Shown: positions 8,552-14,913 of the stretch, piece by piece
Position numbering within the stretch: position 1 is the stretch's first letter
How the letters are laid out: each line of letters opens with the position of its first letter
Assembly (NCBI GenBank): GCA_011390235.1
Contig: JAABSS010000112.1
Span: 1 to 14,913, forward strand
DNA length: 14,913 bases
Reading direction: 5' to 3'
Source of the DNA: Desulfotignum sp.
GTDB taxonomy: Bacteria; Desulfobacterota; Desulfobacteria; Desulfobacterales; Desulfobacteraceae
Translations under genes and position numbers: made by a program
The notes under the pieces: generated by a model
Told to the model about the DNA's origin: nothing
The model's database searches: none
The model's input: the letters and a program-made list of their open reading frames with translations, nothing else

Positions 8552-9784
8552 TCATGTTTTTGATACAGGCTGTATCGGTCTGGTGGTTAAGGCCAGTACG
8601 GCAAAAAATGCAAACAGTGCCTGATACCATGAATTATAGATATTTGAGCCGGCCAGTCCGTTTACCAGGAAAACCACCGGCCAGGTTGCCAGACCGGATT
8701 TCCACTGCATGGTATTTTTTACCGTTTCCCATATACAGCAGGCAAACAGCCATAGAAAAGATACCAGGCCCAGAATACCGGTTGATGACAGCAGCATCAA
8801 AAAAAGGTTATGGGCGTGGTACGCCTTGGTGATATCAAATACCTCCCCTGTGGGTGCCACGTAGGGAGGGATTGTTCCTGACAGCGCAAAAGCCGCATAG
8901 GTATCTTTATAAGAAGACACCCCGACTCCCAGCAGAAAATTCTCCTGCCACATGGCAACAGATATCTTCCATATGGCAATACGGTCATAAAATGTCCGCA
9001 AACTATCCCCTTCCACCCAATGCACGGTGATCCAGATACCGGTAACAAGCAAAACAGGCCAAAAAATTTTTTCGATCCACCCCATTTTTTTATACCGGAA
9101 GAACAAAATTCCGAAAAATATCCCGGAAAAAGAAGCAATAATGGCAGTTCTAATGGTGGTCTGAACCAGAATCAACAAAGCGGTCACCCCGATTATTAAA
9201 AAGAAAACCCAGTACTTTGATTTTTCCGCTCTGGCTGTCAGTGCCCAGGTCAGAAAAAACGGCGCAGCCATGGCGCACAACCCTGCAAACCTGGCAGGTT
9301 CTTTGAGTTTGCTGGTATACCGGTCAATGGAACGGCCGAACAGATCACTGCCTGTACCATAGGCCAGGAGGGTATTCACCCCGGCAAACAAAACCCCAGC
9401 CGCAAGGCCCCATATAAAATACCGGCTGATCTGTCTTCGGTTGGACAGATCCAGTAACGCACAGGCAAAAAGGAAAAACCGGATAAAAACGATGTCATGC
9501 AATGCCCCTTTGCTCCCGGCACCGTTTAGGGCAAGGCTTAAAACGATGCAGCAAAGCCAGGCCGCCCATGCCAGAACCGCAGGGTTGGTGATAATGCGGG
9601 AAAACGGATTTTCCCGCAAAATAACGGCTCTCACAAGCCAGGCCAGACCTGCCAGAGAAATCATGGCTTCAAATCCTGCATTTCCGATCACAATTCCCAC
9701 GGGAACAGCAGCACCGAGAAACAAGATGGTGTTATCCAGATATCTGCCCCATTTCATGGATGTTTCATTTTTTAATCTTTGCAT
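8552..9784 (-). CDS. O-antigen ligase / polymerase family membrane protein (Wzy_C, WaaL-like)
   Basis: Polytopic inner-membrane protein of 410 residues with about ten or more hydrophobic segments (for example 18-34, 68-86, 101-112, 122-141, 190-208, 214-229, 238-254, 326-352, 368-378, 386-399). A long periplasmic loop at about 255-325 holds the family pattern DRIAIWKISVAMW ... GVGVSSY and ends in AYHAHNLFL with His325, the position of the conserved WaaL histidine. Arg212 (QTTIRTA) fits the conserved arginine. WaaL ligases join undecaprenyl-linked O-antigen to lipid A-core in the periplasm; Wzy polymerases share the domain, so ligase versus polymerase is decided only by the LPS-core context. 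Start taken at ATG 9784; ATG 9757 (residue 10) is an alternative, and neither has a strong ribosome site. Confidence 0.85.
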   Translation of the reverse strand: MQRLKNETSMKWGRYLDNTILFLGAAVPVGIVIGNAGFEAMISLAGLAWLVRAVILRENPFSRIITNPAVLAWAAWLCCIVLSLALNGAGSKGALHDIVFIRFFLFACALLDLSNRRQISRYFIWGLAAGVLFAGVNTLLAYGTGSDLFGRSIDRYTSKLKEPARFAGLCAMAAPFFLTWALTARAEKSKYWVFFLIIGVTALLILVQTTIRTAIIASFSGIFFGILFFRYKKMGWIEKIFWPVLLVTGIWITVHWVEGDSLRTFYDRIAIWKISVAMWQENFLLGVGVSSYKDTYAAFALSGTIPPYVAPTGEVFDITKAYHAHNLFLMLLSSTGILGLVSFLWLFACCIWETVKNTMQWKSGLATWPVVFLVNGLAGSNIYNSWYQALFAFFAVLALTTRPIQPVSKT

Positions 9785-9807
9785 ACCATTTTCTCTGCCA
9801 TATTATG

Positions 9808-9835
9808 TGACAGCCCTTTTATTTTGGGGCTGTCA
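9808..9835. other. Perfect 9-bp hairpin in the leader of the O-antigen ligase-family gene
   Basis: TGACAGCCC (9808-9816) and GGGCTGTCA (9827-9835) are perfect complements around a 10-base A/T-rich loop. It lies in the 105-bp gap between the upstream GT4 gene and the ligase-family gene, about 25 bp before the ATG. Neither strand has a T-run after the stem, so a classical terminator is unlikely. An RNA stability or processing element, or a protein-binding dyad, is possible. The rest of the gap shows nothing recognisable. Confidence 0.5.
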
Positions 9836-9889
9836 ACCTTAGTTTTAACAAGTTTTCACAAAAGTGGCGGGTATTTTTATCATGTTTCC

Positions 9890-11035
9890 TCACAGGCTTG
9901 GCGGCGCTGCCACCAATTCTTCATAAAGCCTGAGGGTTTTTGTGCACATAAGATCCGTAGTAAAATGATCTGCCACCCATGCCCTTGCTCTGGACCCCAT
10001 TTCTTTTCTTTTTTTTTCATCACTTACTGATTCTGCCAGAACGTTTGCAAACCCGTCTATATCAGCAGGAGAAAATAACCAGCCCGTTTTTTCCGGGACA
10101 ATGGTTTCCAGACTGCCGCCATGGGCGGTTGCCACCACAGGAACCCCCATGGCCTGGGACTCAACCCCTATCCTGCCGAATGACTCAGGATGGATGGAAG
10201 CACTTATGGTGACATCGCAAAGCATAAAAGCCGCTGCCATGTCGTTGCAATGCCCTGCAAAAACAACCCGGTCTTTCAAACCTTTTTCCACTGCTTCTTT
10301 TTGCAGCCGGGCGGCATATTCGGATTTTTCGTTCATATCGCCCACAAAAACAGCTGTCCATGAAAGATGTTTTATCTTCTCCAGGGCTGATAAAAAAAGC
10401 CTGTGCCCTTTGAGTTCTGTAAATCTTGCCGGAAGCATCAAAACAGGACCTTTTTTTTCATCGATTCCCCATTTTGCCCTGAGATCGGACACCTTTTTTT
10501 TATCCACCAGCAGAGGATCAAAGCATGACGCATCAAAACCACGGTGGATAACCTTCACATGATTGCCACAAACACCATATTGCTGACAGATATGGTCCTG
10601 GATCAGTTTGGAAACCGCGATAATCCTTTCTCCTTTTGTCATGACTGCAGAATAGCGGTTAACTGAATAGAATCCGTGAAAGGTGGTTACAATCCGGGGC
10701 CGGGTTTCTACAGGAATGGATTTGGCTGCCAACAGCCCCACCCATGCCGGCATCCTGGAGCGCAGGTGCAGTATATCCACCTTTTGCTTTACAAACAATT
10801 GTCTTAACCGGGGAATGCAAAACAAAGCCCTGGGATTTTTCTCTCCCACAGGCAGGGTAATATGTTGTGTGCCATTTTTTTCAAGCGCCTTCACCATTGG
10901 GCCCCCATTGGAAACCACAATGGACCGGTGGCCTTTTTTTGCAAAAAATGCCCCGGTTTCAAGCGTGCCTCTTTCAACCCCGCCGGTGATCAATTCCGGC
11001 AGCATCTGCACTATTGTAAGCGTTCCGGCCACCAT
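9890..11035 (-). CDS. Glycosyltransferase, GT4 family (LPS core)
   Basis: Retaining GT-B glycosyltransferase of about 381 residues. The N-terminal glycine loop is MLPELITGGVERG, typical of GT4. The donor domain carries PARFTELKGH (R and K phosphate contacts) and the E-x7-E motif in ESFGRIGVESQAMG, followed by VATAHGG and E-TGWLF. Start is uncertain: ATG 11035 is chosen because the beta-strand before the glycine loop begins a few residues later; GTG 11032, with GGAG 5 bases upstream, and GTG 11059, with GAGG 7 bases upstream, are alternatives. Each overlaps the preceding ELM1-family gene (stop at 11011) by 22-49 bp, implying coupled translation. Position downstream of waaA-lpxK and upstream of an O-antigen ligase-family gene suggests it adds a core sugar. 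A tract of nine A lies in its 3' part (10009-10017). Confidence 0.87.
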   Translation of the reverse strand: MVAGTLTIVQMLPELITGGVERGTLETGAFFAKKGHRSIVVSNGGPMVKALEKNGTQHITLPVGEKNPRALFCIPRLRQLFVKQKVDILHLRSRMPAWVGLLAAKSIPVETRPRIVTTFHGFYSVNRYSAVMTKGERIIAVSKLIQDHICQQYGVCGNHVKVIHRGFDASCFDPLLVDKKKVSDLRAKWGIDEKKGPVLMLPARFTELKGHRLFLSALEKIKHLSWTAVFVGDMNEKSEYAARLQKEAVEKGLKDRVVFAGHCNDMAAAFMLCDVTISASIHPESFGRIGVESQAMGVPVVATAHGGSLETIVPEKTGWLFSPADIDGFANVLAESVSDEKKRKEMGSRARAWVADHFTTDLMCTKTLRLYEELVAAPPSL

Positions 11036-11973
11036 CTCTCCAATAATTTCCTGGCACACCGCCGGGCCTCATTCAGAAGGGAATGGTCCGGATATGCCGC
11101 ATTCTGCATAAATGATGCAAAGGATACAATTTTGTTGTTTTTTTCCAGAAGATCGATTGCCCGGTCCAGCCGAACCCCTTTTTTTTTCCAGTCCACCGGC
11201 AGGATGCCCACCCGGCAGCCGGCGGAAAGCGCTTCATATACCATGGAAACAGAATCTGCACTCACCCATACAGCATTGGATTCTGCATACTGGTTTTCAA
11301 TCCAGCCGGAACCGGTTTGTTCAAAGGGAACAAAGCGTGTGCCGGGACAGTCTTTTGCAATATCAGCCAGCATGGAAACCATTTCATGGGGGGTACGGGG
11401 AGAGGTGGACAGGGTCCAGAAAATATGGGGCTGGATGGCAATAACCCGACGGATCTGATCTGCCATTTTTTCATTATCCCAGTGATGGGTTTTGCTGTCT
11501 ATGCCCCCAATAACAACCAGCCCCTGCAAAGGATCATGGGTATTGCGGTCAACCGCTGTATTGGGCGGTCCCAGGGTGGTAATGATATTGTCTGCTGCTT
11601 TTGGGGCATCATGTTCCGGAATAAAACACAGATCCATATGTTTTGCCAGCGGCCATTCCGGGGTCATGCAGGTGACAACCTTTCCCCCGTGCCTGCGGCG
11701 GTGCAAAAGCATGGGGATATGGGTGTGGGTGCCTGTACCCAGAATCAGATCCGATTTTGACTGATCCGGATTTTTTTTTCTGGCTGGAATAACCCCCATG
11801 AACCCCAGCCAGTCATGAAAAATTTTTGACAGATTGTAATCGGGCAAAAACACCTCCGCTGCCTGAACCGGGGTGAATTCCCCTAAAGCCTGAATCAGGC
11901 CACGGGTCTGTTTTACGTGCCCCGGCCGGGTATCATAAAAAGCGGTGATGCACAATGGGGACAGCTTTTGCAA
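11011..11973 (-). CDS. ELM1-family protein (mitochondrial fission ELM1-like, former DUF1022)
   Basis: Protein of 320 residues matching the ELM1 family, a GT-B-like group named after a plant mitochondrial fission factor but common in proteobacteria. Visible signatures are TRPGHVKQTRGL (15-26) near the N-terminus, LILGTGTHTH (76-85), VVIGGIDSKTHHW (153-165) and the C-terminal ADSVSMVYEALSAG (239-252), which resembles a sugar-nucleotide-binding segment. No biochemical function is established for the bacterial members as far as I know. The start is TTG at 11973 with AAGGA 8 bases upstream; no ATG fits. It begins 33 bp after the acyltransferase gene and overlaps the next glycosyltransferase gene. 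The lipid A/core setting suggests a glycosyltransferase-like role. Two A9 tracts (11179-11187 and 11771-11779) lie in frame. Confidence 0.82.
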   Translation of the reverse strand: MQKLSPLCITAFYDTRPGHVKQTRGLIQALGEFTPVQAAEVFLPDYNLSKIFHDWLGFMGVIPARKKNPDQSKSDLILGTGTHTHIPMLLHRRRHGGKVVTCMTPEWPLAKHMDLCFIPEHDAPKAADNIITTLGPPNTAVDRNTHDPLQGLVVIGGIDSKTHHWDNEKMADQIRRVIAIQPHIFWTLSTSPRTPHEMVSMLADIAKDCPGTRFVPFEQTGSGWIENQYAESNAVWVSADSVSMVYEALSAGCRVGILPVDWKKKGVRLDRAIDLLEKNNKIVSFASFMQNAAYPDHSLLNEARRCARKLLERWWPERLQ

Positions 11974-12006
11974 AAATGGTATCCTTATATTTTATTTACA
12001 TAACCG

Positions 12007-12903
12007 TCAAATAAGGGAAAAAGGCTTGGTTTTCCACCGGTTGTGTACCCAGAAATATTGTTCCGGGCATTGTCTGACCATGGATTCAACAGCTGTTACA
12101 TAATTCTGGGTATTGATCTCAATGTCCTTGATGGGACAACCGGTTCTCTGCAAAGGAATTTCCGGTAGAAATTCAACCACATAACGGCCATTTTTTTTCA
12201 CCATGAATATCGGTACCACTGAAGCACTGGATTTTAAAACAAGTTTGGCCAGGCTGTTTTTGGAACAGGCCGGTCTGCCGAAAAAATCCGTGACCACACC
12301 ATTATACCACCCGGCATTCTGGTCAAACAAGGTGGCCACAACGCCCCCGTGATGCAAAATTTTGTCAATTTTTCTGGCTGCCCCGCCTGTGGGGATCATC
12401 ACAGTCCCAAACCGCTGCCGTATCTCAAGCATGAGCCGTTCCAGGGGCAAAAAGTCAAATTTCCGGTATATCGCATGAAGATTTTTTATCCCGGCTGCCT
12501 GCTGGGCAGCCGGAAGCAGTTCAAAATTTCCCAGATGACAGGTGAGCAAAATAACCCCCCTGGCTTTTTTTTTTGCATTTTCAAAATGTTTTCGGCCTTT
12601 GACTGAAAAATACGGGGCCAAGGCTTCCCATGATTTTCCATAGGACCAGATCGCTTCAAGCGGAATGCCGGCAATATTTTTAAATATGGTTTTTACCAGC
12701 ATCTCTGCCTCAAAAGGGCTGAATTTTCCCGGATACGCGGTTTGAATGTTTTCAAGGGCAACGGTTCGGTGACGCTTGTCAATTTTGTACCAGACCAGCC
12801 CCAGCATATCTGAAAAAAAATGCAGCACACCTCTTGGCAGCATTCCGAGTAAAAATAATACCTGCTTGATTAATTGGTACGCAATTTTATCTTTGGCCGT
12901 CAT
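12007..12903 (-). CDS. Lipid A late acyltransferase, LpxL/HtrB family
   Basis: Lysophospholipid/lipid A acyltransferase of 298 residues, complete. An N-terminal hydrophobic stretch (about 9-37) would anchor it in the inner membrane. The catalytic H-x4-E pair is His123/Glu128 in CHLGNFE, followed by AIYRKFD (144-150), FGTVMIPTGGAARK (165-178), LFDQNAG (192-198) and FFGRPA (207-212), all family features. Such enzymes add secondary acyl chains to Kdo2-lipid IVA using acyl-ACP. Only one is present here; which acyl position it serves is unknown. ATG 12903 has GGTGA about 11 bases upstream. It is separated from lpxK by 146 bp, the widest gap of this gene group, and is followed by the ELM1-family gene after 33 bp. 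An A10 tract (12565-12574) encodes the lysines at 111-113. Confidence 0.88.
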   Translation of the reverse strand: MTAKDKIAYQLIKQVLFLLGMLPRGVLHFFSDMLGLVWYKIDKRHRTVALENIQTAYPGKFSPFEAEMLVKTIFKNIAGIPLEAIWSYGKSWEALAPYFSVKGRKHFENAKKKARGVILLTCHLGNFELLPAAQQAAGIKNLHAIYRKFDFLPLERLMLEIRQRFGTVMIPTGGAARKIDKILHHGGVVATLFDQNAGWYNGVVTDFFGRPACSKNSLAKLVLKSSASVVPIFMVKKNGRYVVEFLPEIPLQRTGCPIKDIEINTQNYVTAVESMVRQCPEQYFWVHNRWKTKPFSLI

Positions 12904-13049
12904 TTTTTACATATTCACCATAAATTTAGCGCGCTATCGCGCGGGCTTTTAGTATTTAGCCATTAGCTGTTAGCTAAAAACCTAACAGCTAAATGCAAAT
13001 TTCCATACTATATAGTGCACTGCCCATGTATGTTCACACCTGTGCGGTG
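12904..13049. other. lpxK-acyltransferase intergenic region with several dyads
   Basis: This 146-bp gap contains, from left to right, a GC-only stem GCGCG-CTAT-CGCGC (12929-12942), the heptad-repeat hairpin (listed separately) and a perfect 10-bp palindrome ACTATATAGT (13007-13016). The last could hold a minus-strand -10 (TATAGT) with TGAACA 18 bp upstream as a poor -35, giving the acyltransferase gene its own promoter. None of the stems is followed by a T-run on the minus strand, so read-through from lpxK is expected. Confidence 0.35.
12948..12992. repeat. Heptad repeat array folding into an 11-bp hairpin
   Basis: Plus-strand 7-bp units TTTAGTA, TTTAGCC, ATTAGCT and GTTAGCT (12948-12975) follow head to tail, then the same family appears inverted. 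The result is a perfect stem TTAGCTGTTAG (12963-12973) with CTAACAGCTAA (12982-12992) around an 8-base loop. GTTAGCT is also a unit of the array at 2110-2158 in hemW. It looks like a mobile-free, dispersed repeat family with REP-like structure. Confidence 0.7.
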
Positions 13050-14153
13050 TCATATATGCAGCCGGTTGGTGATAAAGGATTCAAATCTTTTTTCCTTTGT
13101 AAAAACCAGCTTCACACCCACCACTGCCAGGTCTTTCACCCATTTCTTTCGGGGGTCCAGTTTTACCCAGTCTTTCAGGGTGGTAACCAATACCTGTGCT
13201 CCCAAAGACACCGCCCGATCCTGAATCTTGCGGATATCTGCCCCCTTATACCGGTAATGATCTGCAAATTCAAGATGATCCAGTATTCTGGCTCCCAGGT
13301 TCTGGATTGTCCGATAAAAGGAATGGTTGTCGCTTATTCCGGAAAACAGTATGACACGAAGGCCTTTCAAGCTTTTCAGCCCGGTGGGAGGCTTACGGTC
13401 CTGCCCGGAAATCCAGGCGGACAGATATGGGTGGTGACGGGTATAAAACACAGGAAGATTCGGGGCCAGACAGGAGACAGGATGGGGTTTTTGGAGGCTG
13501 GTGTCCGGGCACCGGGTGAGAATTACGGCATGGGCCCGGGCAAAGGCCCGGGCAGCAGGTTCCCGAAGCCGTCCTGCCGGCAGCATCCGGCCGTTACCAA
13601 AAGACTGGTCATGGTCCATGAGCAGAAGATCAATATCTCTTTTCAGCCGGATATGCTGGAATCCATCATCCAGCACCATGATATCCGGGGACAGACGGTC
13701 CAGGGCAAGCAGGCCTGCCTGGTACCGGTTTCTTCCCACCACCACGGGAAACTGCTTCATTAGGGCCATCATATGGGGCTCATCTCCGGCCTGATCCGCA
13801 TCCAGAAACAGGTCGCATCCATTGCCCACAACAGCGGCTTGTGTTTTCAGACGGCCTTTGTATCCGCGGCTGATAACCACCGGTTTTCTGCCCAGCCTTG
13901 TGAGCAGGTCTGCCAGATATATGGTCATCGGGGTTTTTCCGGTTCCGCCGGCTGTGATATTGCCCACCGATATCACCGGACAGGGCAGGCGTTTTTGACC
14001 AAGACATCCGGAGCGGTATAACCGGTTTCTGAAAGATTCCCCTGCGCCATAGATATATGAAGCAGCCACCAGCAGACCTTCAAATGACAATGGCTTTGGG
14101 TGGTAGTGCTGCCCGGAAACCTGGATTATTTTTTTTTCAAGGGCCTTAAACAT
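13050..14153 (-). CDS. lpxK: Tetraacyldisaccharide 4'-kinase LpxK
   Basis: Membrane-associated kinase that phosphorylates the 4' position of the lipid A disaccharide to give lipid IVA; 367 residues, complete. The P-loop GNITAGGTGKT (64-74), SRGY (95-98), GDEP (123-126) and LDDGFQH (161-167) are LpxK signatures; LPAGRLREP (191-199) and FSGISDN (270-276) also fit. Its C-terminal VTTLKDWVKL (323-332) matches the family's usual TEKDxVKL. The ATG at 14153 is chosen although the frame stays open to an upstream start at 14297, because GGAG lies 7 bases before it, family members begin here, and it overlaps the waaA stop by only 8 bp. An A9 tract (14129-14137) falls at codons 6-9. Confidence 0.95.
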   Translation of the reverse strand: MFKALEKKIIQVSGQHYHPKPLSFEGLLVAASYIYGAGESFRNRLYRSGCLGQKRLPCPVISVGNITAGGTGKTPMTIYLADLLTRLGRKPVVISRGYKGRLKTQAAVVGNGCDLFLDADQAGDEPHMMALMKQFPVVVGRNRYQAGLLALDRLSPDIMVLDDGFQHIRLKRDIDLLLMDHDQSFGNGRMLPAGRLREPAARAFARAHAVILTRCPDTSLQKPHPVSCLAPNLPVFYTRHHPYLSAWISGQDRKPPTGLKSLKGLRVILFSGISDNHSFYRTIQNLGARILDHLEFADHYRYKGADIRKIQDRAVSLGAQVLVTTLKDWVKLDPRKKWVKDLAVVGVKLVFTKEKRFESFITNRLHI

Positions 14154-14913
14154 TGCTGTTCTCCAGGCCCAGAAGGCAGAATCTGTCCAGGGTGCGGTCC
14201 ACTGCCCCCACATTTTTCTCACACACCTGAAATGCCCGGTTCCCCATATCTGCAGCCAGGCCGGGCCGGGTGAGCAGCATCTGAAGTGCCCGGGCAAGAC
14301 CGTCCTTGTCCGGCACCTGACAGGCAGCTTTTTGGTCTAAAAGCAGTTCCACAATACCTGAAAAATCATCCATATAAGGACCAAACATTACCGGTTTTTT
14401 AAACATGGCCGGCTCCAGAGGATTGTGTCCGCCAAAAGCAACCAGGGACCCGCCGATGAACGCAGCATCACACACAGCATAGGCAGATGACAGCACCCCG
14501 AGGCAATCCAGGAGCATCACCGGTGTATGGTCCGGCTGATGCAGGGTCATGGAAAGCAGCCCGGGCCGGCATCCCTGGCGGGCCATGGTATCTGCCACCT
14601 GTGCGCATCTGGACGGGTCCCGAGGTGCCACAACCAGTTTCAGGCCGGGAACTGTCTGCTGCACCTGCTGGAAAACCGCCAGAAGCAAACTTTCTTCTCC
14701 CGGATGTGTGGAGCCGGCTATCCAGAGCATGTCGGTCTTCTGGATACCAAACCATGCCTTAAGCGCTGCTTTCTGTGTCTGGTCCAGAACCAGAAGGGGC
14801 TGATCGAATTTGATGTTGCCGGCCAGTGTCAGGCGTTCTTTGGAAAGCCCCAAAGCTTCAAACCGGTCCTGGTCTTTTCTGGTCTGCACCAGAACATGAG
14901 ACAGTCCGGAAAA
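14146..14913 (-). CDS. waaA: 3-deoxy-D-manno-octulosonic acid transferase WaaA, N-terminus cut by window edge
   Basis: C-terminal 255 residues of the CMP-Kdo-dependent transferase that attaches Kdo (or Kdo8N) to lipid IVA at the inner membrane. The frame is open to the right edge, so the N-terminal acceptor domain is outside. Visible: QTRKDQDRFEALG near the start, GNIKFD, IAGSTHPGEE, VVAPRDP and the family hallmark GGSLVAFGGHNPLEPA in the CMP-binding domain, then GPYMDDF. Whether it adds one or two residues cannot be told. It overlaps lpxK by 8 bp (ATGTTTAA), implying translational coupling. Because the kdn operon lies in the same locus, CMP-Kdo8N is a probable donor; this is inference. Confidence 0.95.
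   Translation of the reverse strand, partial: FSGLSHVLVQTRKDQDRFEALGLSKERLTLAGNIKFDQPLLVLDQTQKAALKAWFGIQKTDMLWIAGSTHPGEESLLLAVFQQVQQTVPGLKLVVAPRDPSRCAQVADTMARQGCRPGLLSMTLHQPDHTPVMLLDCLGVLSSAYAVCDAAFIGGSLVAFGGHNPLEPAMFKKPVMFGPYMDDFSGIVELLLDQKAACQVPDKDGLARALQMLLTRPGLAADMGNRAFQVCEKNVGAVDRTLDRFCLLGLENSNV

Noticed and set aside
9860..9880. An ops/JUMPstart element (GGCGGTAGC) near GGCGGGTATTTT before the ligase-family gene
   Set aside because: The sequence departs from the ops core and lies on the strand opposite to transcription of the LPS genes.
12993..13763. A 256-codon plus-strand frame opposite lpxK
   Set aside because: It lies over lpxK, whose P-loop and DDGFQH motif establish the minus strand as coding; no ribosome site or domain supports the other strand.
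14154..14297. Upstream extension of lpxK by 48 codons
   Set aside because: It would overlap waaA by about 150 bp and add residues foreign to the family; the ATG at 14153 has a good ribosome site.

Overview
The window looks like chromosomal DNA from a Gram-negative, mid-GC bacterium. It is dominated by the inner part of lipopolysaccharide (LPS) synthesis. Codon use, gene styles and layout remind me of Desulfobacterota (Desulfobacteraceae-like sulfate reducers). That placement is an inference from general feel, not from a marker gene.

Layout. (1) Positions 1-3418, minus strand: an oxygen-independent heme chaperone gene (hemW), followed 18 bp later by copA, a Cu(I) P-type ATPase with two metal-binding domains that runs off the left edge. 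A good sigma70-type promoter (TTGACC, 18 bp, TATAAT) lies 69 bp or more upstream of hemW. (2) Positions 3419-3633: a divergent intergenic region. (3) Positions 3634-7832, plus strand: kdnA, kdnB and a kdsB-type cytidylyltransferase, then a family-4 glycosyltransferase overlapping kdsB by ATGA. The first three match the enzymes known from Shewanella oneidensis that turn Kdo into 8-amino-3,8-dideoxy-manno-octulosonate (Kdo8N) and activate it as CMP-Kdo8N. (4) Positions 7915-14913, minus strand, converging on the kdn operon. In transcription order these are waaA (Kdo transferase, cut by the right edge), lpxK, an LpxL/HtrB-family acyltransferase, an ELM1-family protein, a second family-4 glycosyltransferase, an O-antigen ligase/polymerase-family membrane protein, and a small YrbL-family kinase-like protein.

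How it fits together: lpxK phosphorylates the lipid A precursor, waaA adds Kdo or, as the neighbouring cassette suggests, Kdo8N, and the acyltransferase completes the acyl chains. The two GT4 enzymes, and possibly the ELM1 protein, build the core, and the O-antigen ligase caps it. The kdn operon would set the chemistry of the first inner-core sugar by replacing the C8 hydroxyl with an amine.

Besides genes, the window has two arrays of the same degenerate 7-bp repeat (one codes for the tail of HemW, one folds into a hairpin between lpxK and the acyltransferase gene), several A9-A10 tracts inside the LPS genes, and a few unexplained palindromes. No tRNA, rRNA, CRISPR, insertion sequence or prophage gene was seen. 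No gap between genes exceeds about 215 bp.
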